Positions 49,164 through 59,957 of a stretch of DNA of 64,000 nt are shown here, piece after piece. The notes under the pieces are model-generated. The model was given only the letters and a program-made list of their open reading frames with translations, was not told the DNA's origin and ran no database searches. The position numbers were made by a program, and so were the translations under genes. This DNA comes from Craspedostauros australis. Lineage: Eukaryota > Bacillariophyta > Bacillariophyceae > Mastogloiales > Achnanthaceae. The stretch spans positions 434,001 through 498,000 of the forward strand of contig JAMXDE010000017.1 of the NCBI GenBank assembly GCA_026770025.1. Reading direction: 5' to 3'. How positions within the stretch are numbered: the stretch's first letter is position 1; each line of letters opens with the position of its first letter.

Positions 49164-50680
49164 CTAGATGCAACCCTCCGCGAAGGGTGTTTTGAAATCA
49201 TTCTGATGCACCCACGAATTCGCACCGTATTTGATTCCCTTGATGACGGGCAGTGCCTCGTGGTCTGTGCGGGAGTCCTTTCGGTTGGGAAACTGATCGG
49301 AGACCGATGGCCAAAGAAGGACGCGGCCACGTTTCGGCATCACTGTGATTCCCAGCTTGTTGAACTTGGTGCCGCCGCCTTCTTCGACGTCGTTCAGGTA
49401 AAAGAAGACCGTGAGTATGCGCGGGCCTTGTGGGCGTGCATTGTGGTGCTGGATGAAATCGTGATGCTGGCCGTAGCGCTGCCCTTCCGTGTACTTCAAC
49501 AGCTGGAGGTACTCATTGTTTTTGTCAGGTATGCCGGTGATCCATGCCTGCTTGTCCAGCACAGACTGCGTGACCGTATGATTGTAGCAGTCCTTCACGC
49601 ACCAAGCGTTGCTGGATGTGCGAAAGTCGCTCTGCACTGCATCATACGTGCCATCAAACTTCTTTCCGCCAACATCCTTGGATCTTTCGTACCCTTGCTT
49701 GGCTCCCAGCTCGATGAGCGCATCGCACTCTTCTTGCGTTGCAACATCATCCAAGGTGACAACCCAGGGGCCCGGCTTGTTTGGGTCGTTTGGACTGGAG
49801 TAGATGGTGGGCGAGTACTTTTGGAATTCCTCACTCGTCGTGATCCGTTCAAACATCTTGTTCAAGTCACCTTTGTCCCATGCCGTCGGGGCGTCCTTGC
49901 TAAATGGACATCGGGTTTCGTACGAGAGTTGGTCGCAGGTTTTGCATGCTGGCGCACATTGCAGTTTCATGTAACTGCAGTCGAAATCATGCGGAAATGC
50001 GGATATGCATTGTATGATATGTTGGAGAAGTGGATTGCGACCATACCATAGCATGCCATACCGCATCGTATATACCGCATCGTATGTACCATACCGTATA
50101 TGCCATACATGTCGATGTGTGACAGTGGAAAGGGAGATGGGAAGGAGATTGATGTGAGAACAGTTGCTGGTCGCGCTCCACCTAACATGGGCAATGTTTC
50201 ATGGACATACGGACACTCGTACTTGACGCACCTCGGATTGACTTTGCATTCGCCGATGGCAGCCCAAAAGGCGCACAGCTCGTTGCGGACCTGGCATTCC
50301 GACGCAACGTCCTGCATGTTGGTGTTGGCGTAGACGGTGTCGGTCATGTACTCCACCATCTCTTCGATGATCCTCATTGTTGTGACGGAGTCCACACCAG
50401 TCACCTTTTGGTTCTCTCCAAAGCTGATCCCGACCACCTTTTCGTAACCCGGCGTGGTCATGGTGCGCCCTCGGTCATCGAGGTACCATGCTCTGTCATG
50501 CCTCCATACGTGTTCCTCAGGTGACGGCTCGGCACCGTCGGACTGGCACGTGCTGGTTCCATCCGCGCCGACTGTGCAGGTCTGTTCTTCTGCGTTGGAC
50601 AGTACTGTCCGCAGCTGAGAGCAACCCAGCAGCAGGCATAGGACCACGCCAAGATGGATGCGTCCGCCGAATCGATGCAT
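49164..50680 (-). CDS. Prolyl 4-hydroxylase with ShK-type domain (two exons, secretory)
   Basis: Exons complement(50232..50680) and (49164..49974) join in phase (donor CCGAG|GTGCGT, acceptor ACTGCAG), giving 419 residues. A signal peptide (MHRFGGRIHLGVVLCLLLGC) is followed by a variable region, then a six-cysteine ShK-type domain split by the intron (CQVRNELCAFWAAIGECKVN | PSYMKLQCAPACKTCD). The C-terminal domain is a 2-oxoglutarate/Fe(II) dioxygenase: QHHDF provides His-x-Asp, DHEALPVIKGIKYGANSW gives the distal His and the 2OG-binding Lys, and GGGTKFNKLGITVMPKRGRV is the conserved core. It hydroxylates proline in secreted or cell-wall glycoproteins in the ER. ShK plus P4H is known from plants and other eukaryotes; the order here is ShK first. 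The intron holds ATACCGCATCGTATATACC-like repeats. Confidence 0.92.
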
Positions 50681-53658
50681 TATGTGGGTATTATAGTATG
50701 TAACAGCACTGGTTGTGATAGCAGCTGTGTCCGTGTCCGTCTATTCGAGAGCGTCAGTGAGCAAATTCTTTGTAGTCGTATGGTGCGACTACGACTATGG
50801 TACGCCTTGTTGATGTTGCTGATGTTGTGGATTCTGTTGGTGAGAATGAAGTGCTCTTCCACACACGTGTGTGTGCTCTCGTGTCTTTTGCGACGAGGTT
50901 GTTGGTGGTGGTCGCATTGGGCAACAGCGTCGTGTCTCGTTGTGTTGCCTGTGATGGCAGATGCGAACGGTTGGTGGAGGTGGAATGGTCATTGTTGCGA
51001 ATCCTTCGTGACCTTTTTTGACACGGACGATCAAGGACAAAAATCCGAACGATCATATCGATTGACCCAACCGACCAATCGTGCGAAAACCGAATCACTC
51101 GCCGACGAAATACAGACGGAAGATTTTCCGCTTTCCATTTGCCTTGGCGAAAACCTGTGATTGGTTGTCTCGGTCGTGATTGGAATGATGCGGAACCAAT
51201 CGGAGCAATCGCCCAGTTTGTTCCGAAGATCACGAACGGAAGCGAAATGGTATCGCCAAACCTGATTGGATGTCGTTCCGATTGCTTCCGCTTCCTGGGC
51301 GACTGGTCGTCATTGGTTGAATTGATGGAAGGATACATGCTGGCTTGCTCGCAATCAAGCGCCCGTCAATCTTGTTTGTTTCAACGTCATTCTGCCGTTC
51401 TTCGCTTTCGCGACAACGTTGTCGTCATGACGAAGTTGTGCTAGCGCAATCTGCAATGCTCTGCGCACGAGAGGATCTTTCTCATTGTTCTGCGCAGAAG
51501 ACAGAAAGTTCTCGGAAGGGCAGGTCGTCCAACGGTTGAGGTAAACGCTCGTTCGGCTGGCTGCCTTGCCATCGTTAGTTGTGACGCGCGCCGGCAGCTG
51601 TTTGATTTTGACAAAGTGCGCGAAGGAACATCGAGGAACGTAAGCACGAGTCACACGAAGACAGCAGGGCCATTGACGCACGCGAACATCGTAAATTGCA
51701 CACAAGACAGCATCACGCGTTGAATCTCGTTGGCTGTCGCGTTGGCGTACTGCATATGCCCCTTTATTGATGACGTTTGTTGCCCCCCTTTTTATTTTGA
51801 AGCAGCCGTCGCGTTGACCGCATTGCTTTTTGAAAATTTGAGATCTGGTGTGTTGTGCGTATACCTGTCGAGCCGACCGCGCCTCTGTTTACATGCTTCT
51901 TGATCTCATTCATTCGACCAGGATACGCCCCTAATTTCAGCGATGTGAATTCCTTCAGTCAATGGTCATCACATCTTCGGCATTAGGACAGTTGGACATC
52001 AACGCCGGTTGCTCTGCCAGTACTTTCGGCAATGATGCGTGGCTGTGGAAGGGTAGGATGCTCTCTGGCGTTAATGGAGAGCGGCACGTCTTGCTCTTGA
52101 TCTTCAAGTGGCGTCAAGGCTCTTCCGTCGCAGCATTGGCATCAACATGAACATGGACATCACCATCGACACCAAGGTTTGATTTGCAGGGTTGTGTTTG
52201 CGTCGCGGAGATTCAGCTCAGAGTCGGATTTGGTTCCGATGTTGTGTCGTGCGCTTCTCGATTGTTCATCGCGTCGAGGTACAAACAGAGCAGACGCTGT
52301 TGTCTCCAACAAAACCGACGAATCTCAACTATACAGACGCGCATCGCCTTCACTGTTTGTTCCAACAACTTCATGTGTCCGTGTTGAGCGGTTTGAGCTG
52401 CTACAGTCCATCAACGTAGAAGTAGTAGCAGTGCGAGCAACAGCCTTTGCAGTAGCCGCAGAGCTGAATGGCGTAAAACAACTGAACAGTAAAAGACAAA
52501 CGAAACAAACGAACAAACTTGAATTTCATTGTGTGTCCCACCCCCAAAATGCGACGTTTTCCACCAATTGGATCACCCTCCTGCTCGCGCTGGTTCTTGG
52601 TTGCTCACGGACTGAACGCACCACGCAACGTCCCCAAGGGGGAGAAAAAGGAGGAACAAAGAGGTGGGGCGAAAGTGCCGACCCAAAATCTGCACCTTCG
52701 ACAACGGCAGATCATTGGCAGTAGTTGGTGCACGCAACTGCGGGCTGGCTTGACAGATCGCTGCGAACGCAAATTGGCTGGTACGTGCTTCGACAATGCC
52801 ACCTGCGCGACTTTTCGCTTTCGTCATCATCTTTGGTTTGACTTCGCTTGTTGGGGGTCACGGAGATGCCAGCATTGCGTGTGTGGTTGCAGCGTGGCGG
52901 CAAAAACCGTTGTTGACCATCTCAACCGCAACAACAACGACAACAACAACAACAACAAGAGCATCAACAACGGTACCTACGGATACCAACAAAAGCAACA
53001 CCAAGGAGATCATGAGACAACAGCGCAACTGAAGTGCAACTGAAACACATCAACCATCCGCACTCATCACAAAACGAAAGCCCGAATAGTCATCGCATTG
53101 GTCTTAGCTATCATCATCCTTGGCGCGCCTCCTCTCTCTTGGCGAAGCTTGGAACGATCCGTTTGCCGCAATCCGTCGCTATCTGCCGATCGTCGAATCC
53201 AACTCGTGAACTTCGCGCGAAATCAGCAAAGTGAGTGGCGCATGCCAAGACCGCCTGAATCGTGCTGTTGGTCATCCACGAAACACCACCGTCCGCTCAT
53301 CACAACAACACACAAGACACAAAACGCAGCAGACCGGAGCATTGCTTCCACGTTCCTCTCTCACTTCCAGAGCAAGAACGACGATCGCAATACTGATCTT
53401 GCGCCTCCGCATCTCTGACTCGTGGAACTCTACCACACAGCACCAGCTTCGTCATCATCCGCAACTGCACCATCGCGATCCCTTGTGGTCATTGCGGGAG
53501 TCCACACCTCAGGACGCTTTGAATCTTTCTTCCCAAACCGTACTCTTGCATTGAATTGCATTGCATTGTAGAATACAGCAACACCAGCACTTGCAGACAC
53601 TCTCGCTGCAACGCGCAGAACCGGAATAGAGCACATCAAAGCACAACAAAGCACAGCA
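50681..53658. other. Gene-free stretch of about 3 kb
   Basis: No coding sequence I can support on either strand. Frames up to 181-194 codons (52179-52724 plus, 50754-51338 minus) lack domains, targeting signals or consistent codon character. Landmarks are an (AAC)n stretch at ~52925-52965 and short microsatellites. It holds the divergent promoters of the P4H and the GT34-like gene. It is the longest empty interval in the window and might hide an RNA gene, but I see none. Confidence 0.4.
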
Positions 53659-56058
53659 ATGATCCGACTTCGTTCACAAGCCAACCTGGAGGCATCGCCA
53701 GCTGAGACCGTTGGTCTGCTGGATTCGCCATCGAAGCGACATTCCCCTTGCCACCACAGCCACAACAACAGCAGCAGAAGTAACAGAAGCAACATAAGTA
53801 GCACCAGTGCCAGTGCCAATGCCACCAACAGGAGGAGAAAGAGCAGAGGCAGCTCATCAGTCAGCGATTCACAACGGTGCTCGGCATCAGCCTCTGGTCA
53901 GCGATCTCCATCAACCCTCAACCCCAGGAGCCTCATCCACAGCCAGTCTTTCCATCGCACGCGCCTGCCATCGATAGAACTCTCCAGGAGCTCCAGATCG
54001 CTGTCCTACCTCGACAACGAGCAGAAGCAGCAGCACAACGATAGCGGCAACCGGACTGATAAGCAGCAGCGAGCACGGGGCGACGATCATCTGAAGACCG
54101 GCGCTTCCAATGACGCGTCTACGCCTCCATTCTCCATCTTCTTCCCCATCAACCCGCCATCCATCGTATCCACGGCCGCCTCTCGCAGGCCCCAGGCCAG
54201 GACCAACAACAAGCTCATGATCCGCAGCGGCAGCAACTTCAGCAAGGGCAAATCGGACAAGAGGGCAGCCAGGAGATCGTCCAACACGCGCCGCCATCCG
54301 CAGCATCACCAGCGGTTCAGCGATGATGACTTCGACAACGATTACCTCCACAACAAGCTCGGCTGCACCCACAGCCACAGCCAGAACTGTCTCACGTACG
54401 AGCACGCAGACTTGGCCAGCGACTTCAACGGCAGCGCCAGCAACGGCAAAGCGCACATGGAAGACGGCATCTACTCCGACCTTTTCGATGGCGAGGACCT
54501 CACTGACACGGAAACCGAGGATGATTGCTTGTACATCGCAAGCGACAATGACGAAGCGGATGGAGATGACACTTCCGATGATGGCAGCACGCGCAAGCGG
54601 GTCATACACGATCGCGCGATGAGCAACAAGCGAACCTGCCACAAGTGGTCCGCGCGCGTCCTCTACCTCATCCTCTTCCTCATGCTCGTGGCATTCATCA
54701 CCGTCAAGGTCATCGCCTTCTTCCGCATCAGGCTGCGCAGCCGGCCAGCCTGGCTCTACGGCAACAAACCCATGCAGGAGACCCACGTGGAGACCTGCCT
54801 CAAGAAGATATACAACATCGATCCAGACGATCCACCGCCCGTCCTCTCCAAGTACGACGACAAGGTCTACTGGGAGTGGCAGATCTACTCCAACGCAACC
54901 GACGGAGGCCTGCCACGAGGCCAAACACAAAAATACAGCACCTACCCCAGCTCACGCGCGCAGCAACGGAAACGTGAGAAGGAACGCAAACGACAACGTC
55001 AGGAACTGCAACGCATCAAGGAGGCACAGGAAAACAACGCCGGCGCATCCGACGACACCACCCACTCATCGCACTACCTCAGGCTGCGTGGCAAGCACAA
55101 GAAGCGCAACAACAACGACGAAGATGATGCCGACGCATCCATGGACGACTTCGCGGATGACATTGCATCATCCGGGCAACGCGGCAAGCGTCCATACAAC
55201 TTCCGCCAACCACAGACGGAGGAGCCCAAGGAACCCAAGAAGGTCCTCATCGCGCAATACACCGGCTTCGGATCCTACGCAAAACTACTCGATGCTGTCG
55301 CGCCGGTCAACAAGGCATACGCGCAATTCTGGGGATACGACTACGTCAGCTTGCAGGGCACGTCCTTGCTGTGGCATGGTCTGGACAATGCCGATCCATC
55401 CGCCACGACAGCGAAGGAGACCGTAAGAAAGGATGAAGGTGACGTCGATGCCAACGACTGTTACTTTGCACCAGGCCCCCGTGCCACCTTCGATAAGGTT
55501 GCGTTGCTGGAAGCCGCACTCGCCAGAAATACATCCTACGACTACCTCCTCATCCTCGACACGGATGCCATGATCGTGGATTTCGATGTCGACATCGCCG
55601 ATCTCATGCCATCCGACAAGGCGCTCATGGCGCAACGAGTTTGGCAGTGGGATGTTCCGCACACCTGGGATATCAACGCTGGTATCACCCTGTGGAACCT
55701 GCATCACCCCACCACGCAAACCATCTTCAACCAGTGGAACGAATACTCCTCCACAGAGCTCACCAACGTCCTCGTCAACAATGACGACCAATACTTCCTC
55801 CAGACCATCCTTCTCGACCTCGGCGAGGCGGAGCGCAAGCTCGCCGTCGCATCCGCGCGACATGAATTCTTCTACTCCAAGGCCACCATCATCAAGCATT
55901 TCAAACGCGAGACGCGCAGCTGGTCCAACACCGGCCTCGATGATCGTATGCAACGCATCGATGAAGCGATCGAAGATATCTGCTTGACATGGCCGGAATC
56001 ATGTCCCAAGAACATGACCGACACCGTCCTCTATTCCGAACGTCCGCCATTGCAGTAA
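53659..56058 (+). CDS. GT34-like type II membrane glycosyltransferase with long cytosolic tail
   Basis: 799 residues, single exon. Residues 1-333 form an unusually long Ser/Asn/Arg/Asp-rich, poorly conserved-looking cytosolic region (for example NATNRRRKSRGSSSVSD). One membrane segment follows at ~334-355 (VLYLILFLMLVAFITVKVIA), then a linker rich in Lys/Asp, and the catalytic domain from ~540. That domain has KVLIAQYTGFGSYAKLL, the helix FDKVALLEAALARN and the metal site YDYLLILDTDAMIVDFD, where DTD is the DxD motif, followed by WDINAGITLWNL and LVNNDDQYFLQTIL. This pattern fits galactosyl/xylosyl transferases of the GMA12/MNN10 (GT34) kind. It should act in the Golgi lumen on secreted glycans. 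The long cytosolic tail is atypical for the family and may serve sorting or regulation. Confidence 0.75.
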   Translation: MIRLRSQANLEASPAETVGLLDSPSKRHSPCHHSHNNSSRSNRSNISSTSASANATNRRRKSRGSSSVSDSQRCSASASGQRSPSTLNPRSLIHSQSFHRTRLPSIELSRSSRSLSYLDNEQKQQHNDSGNRTDKQQRARGDDHLKTGASNDASTPPFSIFFPINPPSIVSTAASRRPQARTNNKLMIRSGSNFSKGKSDKRAARRSSNTRRHPQHHQRFSDDDFDNDYLHNKLGCTHSHSQNCLTYEHADLASDFNGSASNGKAHMEDGIYSDLFDGEDLTDTETEDDCLYIASDNDEADGDDTSDDGSTRKRVIHDRAMSNKRTCHKWSARVLYLILFLMLVAFITVKVIAFFRIRLRSRPAWLYGNKPMQETHVETCLKKIYNIDPDDPPPVLSKYDDKVYWEWQIYSNATDGGLPRGQTQKYSTYPSSRAQQRKREKERKRQRQELQRIKEAQENNAGASDDTTHSSHYLRLRGKHKKRNNNDEDDADASMDDFADDIASSGQRGKRPYNFRQPQTEEPKEPKKVLIAQYTGFGSYAKLLDAVAPVNKAYAQFWGYDYVSLQGTSLLWHGLDNADPSATTAKETVRKDEGDVDANDCYFAPGPRATFDKVALLEAALARNTSYDYLLILDTDAMIVDFDVDIADLMPSDKALMAQRVWQWDVPHTWDINAGITLWNLHHPTTQTIFNQWNEYSSTELTNVLVNNDDQYFLQTILLDLGEAERKLAVASARHEFFYSKATIIKHFKRETRSWSNTGLDDRMQRIDEAIEDICLTWPESCPKNMTDTVLYSERPPLQ

Positions 56059-56350
56059 ATAAAATAAGAGTGCCAATGCCGAAAGCGAATGGTTTCCGTG
56101 TCGACGTCATCAAAGATTGACCTCTTTGATCGTGTTATCCTTCCCAAGACTGCGAAGGACTTCGCGGGAGTATTTCTTGTGTTTTGGAAGCGAGCGAACG
56201 TTCTGCGATCACAATAACCAATAACGCTTCTAGAGTACAGCAGTATGATACCAGAGAGCACGTGATGCGTAGGTACTCTATTCTATGATACGATAGTATG
56301 CCAAGAGAGTAGCATTGCTCCGGATTGCCCAGCACGTGCCCATACTCAAC

Positions 56351-57493
56351 TCATTTCCCAACGCTCGGTGCTGCCCGATCTTTCAGCCAAGCCAGGTATC
56401 CGCTCAGATCGATCTGGGTAGCGATTTGGATTTGCGCCGACTCTTTCGTGCCTTCATGCAAACAGCCATGTTCATCGACGACCACATGCCGAGTATCCCA
56501 CTGCGCGACGTCGGGATATTCCATGACGTAGGCGCACACGGGGTCCGAGAACAACCCGTAATCGTCCCACTGCAGGATGGATCTCAGGTCCACCGTCGCA
56601 GCATCGTCGTGGTGTGGCAACGTCGCAATGAAGTCGTCCATGTCGCCGAGCTGCCGCATCACGTAGGCTCGATCGCTGACCTCGCCCGGAATGAGACGGA
56701 TCTTGCAAGCGACGGCGGCATCGAACACCTGTTGCACGGCATGGGGGTCCCAGCTGAAGTTGAATTCGGCGACGTCGCGATCGCCCAGGTTGCCACCCAG
56801 CATCCATATCGCTGCGATATGTTCGTCATGCGAATTCATCAGCTGCATCCACGATGCGAGGTTCGTGAGCGGTCCCAAGCACAGGATGTCGACGGGAGGG
56901 ATGGGTGATTCGTTTCTGGAGTTCCCCGCAGGCGATGCGGTATCGCCACGGCCTGCATCATCTTGCACTGCATCTTCCCACTGTCCCAAGAAGGATGCGA
57001 ACTCAGATTCGCAGGGTCCTGCGCATCCTCCTCCCTTGTCTGGGCTGGATAGTAGTACATCGGCTGATCCTGCATCCGATTGATGCTTTCCTTCCATCGT
57101 CAGAGTATCCTCCTGTGGCGTCTCGGTGAGACTTCCTGCCTTGTTCTGCCGCTTGTCAGATCTGCCCGTTGTTGCTACTGCGCCCGTTTGGGAAGATCGG
57201 TGCTTGCGTGCAAAGTCCTGAAAGCTGCGACGGCTGCGCGGCAGCCACTCTGGTTCGTCTCTCGTGGAACTGCTGGTCTCCAGGCCCTTCAGGACGCTCT
57301 GAGTGGCAGGCAGGAAGGAACGCAACGCGGCTGCACCATCGTTCGCTGTGGACACTCCGCCTACCGTCGAGATCTTGACGTGCGTGGAACGAATGCCTCC
57401 TGCCAGGACGCACCAGATGGCAACCAAGTCATCAAAGCCGACATCCGTATCGATCCACAATCGTTTGCGGATGTTGCGGCTGGCCAGTATCAT
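56351..57493 (-). CDS. Inosine-uridine-type nucleoside hydrolase-like protein with low-complexity insertion
   Basis: 380 residues from MILASRNIRKRLWIDTDVG. The N-terminal calcium motif WIDTDVGFDDLVAI corresponds to DTDPGxDDA, with Asp15, Asp17, Asp21 and Asp22 kept but the Pro replaced by Val. PVDILCLGPLTNLA, then MLGGN ... FNFSWDPHAVQQVF and LFSDPVCAYV correspond to the family's central and C-terminal blocks, including the last metal Asp. Between the first and second blocks (residues ~75-190) lies a Ser/Gly/Arg-rich insertion with no counterpart in the family, although the enzyme family is usually ~310-330 residues. Expected activity is hydrolysis of purine or pyrimidine ribosides to base plus ribose. 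Substrate preference is unknown. There is no targeting signal, so it is cytosolic. Confidence 0.78.
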   Translation of the reverse strand: MILASRNIRKRLWIDTDVGFDDLVAIWCVLAGGIRSTHVKISTVGGVSTANDGAAALRSFLPATQSVLKGLETSSSTRDEPEWLPRSRRSFQDFARKHRSSQTGAVATTGRSDKRQNKAGSLTETPQEDTLTMEGKHQSDAGSADVLLSSPDKGGGCAGPCESEFASFLGQWEDAVQDDAGRGDTASPAGNSRNESPIPPVDILCLGPLTNLASWMQLMNSHDEHIAAIWMLGGNLGDRDVAEFNFSWDPHAVQQVFDAAVACKIRLIPGEVSDRAYVMRQLGDMDDFIATLPHHDDAATVDLRSILQWDDYGLFSDPVCAYVMEYPDVAQWDTRHVVVDEHGCLHEGTKESAQIQIATQIDLSGYLAWLKDRAAPSVGK

Positions 57494-57916
57494 GGCTTTC
57501 GGCAGTGCTTCTGGGAATACTCAGAGTTTTGGTCATTGGCATCCTCGTTGTTGACATGGATGTTCTGCAGCTGTGCAGAATTTGGCTCTGTTCTTGATGT
57601 GACTGGACTCGCGGTAAATGTGTATTATTCGTAATAATGTATGTCGACATCGATATCAATACTAACGTATTGGATAATATTCTTTATATAAAATTACACT
57701 TAACTCCATATCCACACCAGAAAGAAACACGAAAGAGTCACAACCGTGAACAAACCAACAAGCACAAAAACACGAATGAAGGTTTGGAGCGGATGTTGCT
57801 GATTCTCTGCGTGCTGCCTCCAACGAAGAATGCACTGCGCCGTGTGGGGATCTGCCGTTCACTCGCTCAATCATCCACCCACCAATCATTACGCACACAC
57901 GAACAGCGATTTGACA
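57494..57916. other. Divergent intergenic region
   Basis: No gene seen. Promoter space for the nucleoside hydrolase (minus) and the F-box/WD40 gene (plus). AT-rich around 57620-57710. Confidence 0.4.
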
Positions 57917-59656
57917 ATGCCATATCCAGCGATGCTGTCGCTGAATGAACACGAGGAGTACCATGAGCACAATGATCAGGAGGGTTGGGACGGGCCTCAG
58001 CTTCAGCAGGTGCAACTGCGGCATCCATCAGAAGCTGCCAGGATGGAGGCACCTGGGGGAATCGAGATGGATAGACAGGCAGAGGCGCAAACAGAAGCAC
58101 AGGCAGAAGCACAGACGAAAGTACGAGAAACCCCAGACATCCCGATCAATGTCATCGTCGCTTTCATCGTCCCCTTCCTGCGACGCCCGGAATGGAATGC
58201 CATGTGCCTGGCCAACAGGGAGCTCAACGCCTACATGTGGCGGAACAAGACCGCGGTGCCACCCTGGCCTCGTACCCGCGTGCGCGTGCGCCAAGCCATA
58301 GTCTCTCTATCAGTCTCGCCTGACAATGGCATCGCTGCGTTTGGCGATCGTCAGGGCCGCGTTTACCTCATGGACAGTCGCAAGGGCGAGATCGTCCACG
58401 TCGGCGAGGGACACTTCGGCGACGTCTCCAAGCTCTGCTTTTCACCGAACGGCGCCTGGTTGGCATCGGCCGGCACGGACAGATCCATCGTGCTGTGGAA
58501 TTTGGTGGACTACAAGAATCCCTACCGCTCGCAAAGGGGGCTGCCGCTGTGGGAGAAGCTGCTGGATGGCGGACACACGGATGCCATCACCTCCATTGCA
58601 TTTTCGGCGGACTCGCAGGTGCTCGTTTCGGGCGGATACGACCGCGTTCTGCGCATTTGGGATGTGGGTACTGGCCAGCAGATACAGTGTCCGCAAGGAT
58701 GGGAGGGTGCGACACGCGGCTACGTCCAGGAGTTGCAATGGTCTCCCTGCATCAACACCCTGCCAAGCATGCATCCGCCGAAGACAAAGCCGGGTATGAC
58801 GTCCAAGGAGACGACCAAGCAGTACGCACTGCTGTCGGTGGAGCTGGGATTCCCCGTCCATGTCTGGGAACTCGAGCTCTCCACCACCACATGCACACCG
58901 ACGATATCGAAGCCAAGAGAAATTGCCAATACCATACCTTCGACTGCAGTCACAGCCGCAACCTCCGCCACCGCAAACCCCAACGAGACCACCGTGGAGC
59001 ATTCTATCGGCAGGTGCGATTGCATCAAGTACGGTAGCGACGAATCCAGGGTGCAGGCGGCATGTTTCAACAACGATGCCACGACCATCGTCATTCTCTA
59101 TCAACACTGTTACCTGGAGATTTGGGACAGGCAGACGAGGCAATGCCAGCGCACGATCCCAGTCTTTCGGGATGCAGCATACCTGGTCCCATCGCTGCAT
59201 CCCAGAACAACGGTATTGCACTCGCTCATGATGACGCAGGCGCCTGACATGCGATGGGCCATCGCCACGGCAACTACCAAAACCCTGTTTTATTGCAAAG
59301 GCGGTGTGCGCAGCGTTGATCGGAAGGGCACCCGCTTGTCAGCAAACCGAGTGCTCGACGCCGACGGCACCGGCGTTCCCACAAGCACTACCGACAGCAC
59401 AGCTGGGACAGGCAAGGGCAGCAATAGCAGCAGCAGCAACAATGGTCACAGCAACCACAGCAAAAGTACCGATCACACCCCTGCTCGACACCCCAAAATG
59501 AAACGCCGATCCACGGATATCCTATCGCGAGAACGGGAGACCGTCCAGTGCCTTACCGTCACGAACAACCATGCGACGGTCTTCGCCGCCATTGGTGGAT
59601 CTCTCAGCGGTCCCAACACCGACTCCAAGTACATTTGCATTCGGCATGCGCCTTGA
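57917..59656 (+). CDS. F-box/WD40 repeat protein
   Basis: 579 residues from ATG 57917 (MPYPAMLSLNEHEEYHEHND), preferred over ATG 57830 because the extension is His/Pro-rich UTR-like sequence. After an Ala/Glu/Gln linker, residues ~74-110 form an F-box-like helix set (PINVIVAFIVPFLRR, then CLANRELNAYMWRN). WD repeats follow: VSLSVSPDNGIAAFGD ... VYLMDS; HFGDVSKLCFSPNGAWLASA ... SIVLWNLV; HTDAITSIAFSADSQVLVSG ... VLRIWDVG; and at least two weaker ones further on. The C-terminal part (~480-540) is Ser/Asn-rich low complexity. As a substrate adaptor of an SCF ubiquitin ligase it would bind a target through the propeller, which needs six to seven blades; some are degenerate here. Confidence 0.7.
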   Translation: MPYPAMLSLNEHEEYHEHNDQEGWDGPQLQQVQLRHPSEAARMEAPGGIEMDRQAEAQTEAQAEAQTKVRETPDIPINVIVAFIVPFLRRPEWNAMCLANRELNAYMWRNKTAVPPWPRTRVRVRQAIVSLSVSPDNGIAAFGDRQGRVYLMDSRKGEIVHVGEGHFGDVSKLCFSPNGAWLASAGTDRSIVLWNLVDYKNPYRSQRGLPLWEKLLDGGHTDAITSIAFSADSQVLVSGGYDRVLRIWDVGTGQQIQCPQGWEGATRGYVQELQWSPCINTLPSMHPPKTKPGMTSKETTKQYALLSVELGFPVHVWELELSTTTCTPTISKPREIANTIPSTAVTAATSATANPNETTVEHSIGRCDCIKYGSDESRVQAACFNNDATTIVILYQHCYLEIWDRQTRQCQRTIPVFRDAAYLVPSLHPRTTVLHSLMMTQAPDMRWAIATATTKTLFYCKGGVRSVDRKGTRLSANRVLDADGTGVPTSTTDSTAGTGKGSNSSSSNNGHSNHSKSTDHTPARHPKMKRRSTDILSRERETVQCLTVTNNHATVFAAIGGSLSGPNTDSKYICIRHAP

Positions 59657-59957
59657 GATGGAACTGGCTTCAGCTTCGCAACATTCCCGGATGTGCGTGA
59701 CTCAAATCGTATCTGACGAAGATACGACGTTCCTCCCATCAGAACATCACCACAGCTGAGAACAGAATTCAGAACAGGTCAACCGTGAGAGGAAGCGCAA
59801 TGCAGCCGAATGAGCAACACCCATACCTCCGCAGAACTAACGGAGGAGAACGGGAGGGAGCACACAGAGACGGCGAAGTCGCACATCCAGCATCTCACAT
59901 CACGCAACGCTCATCCGAACAGCGGCCACGACGGCGAAGAAGAAGCGCTCTGCATCC
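59657..59957. other. Intergenic, 301 bases
   Basis: No gene seen. 3' end of the F-box/WD40 gene and promoter of the plastid protein, both on the plus strand. The plus-strand frame 59810-60010 is not protein-like. Confidence 0.4.

Noticed and set aside
52179-52724. 181-codon plus-strand frame in the 3 kb gap
   Set aside because: Low-information sequence without a domain; no splice partners found.
53911-54930. 339-codon minus-strand frame rich in Val/Glu
   Set aside because: Antisense to the Ser/Asn/Asp-rich tail of the GT34-like gene; a mirror of its biased codons.
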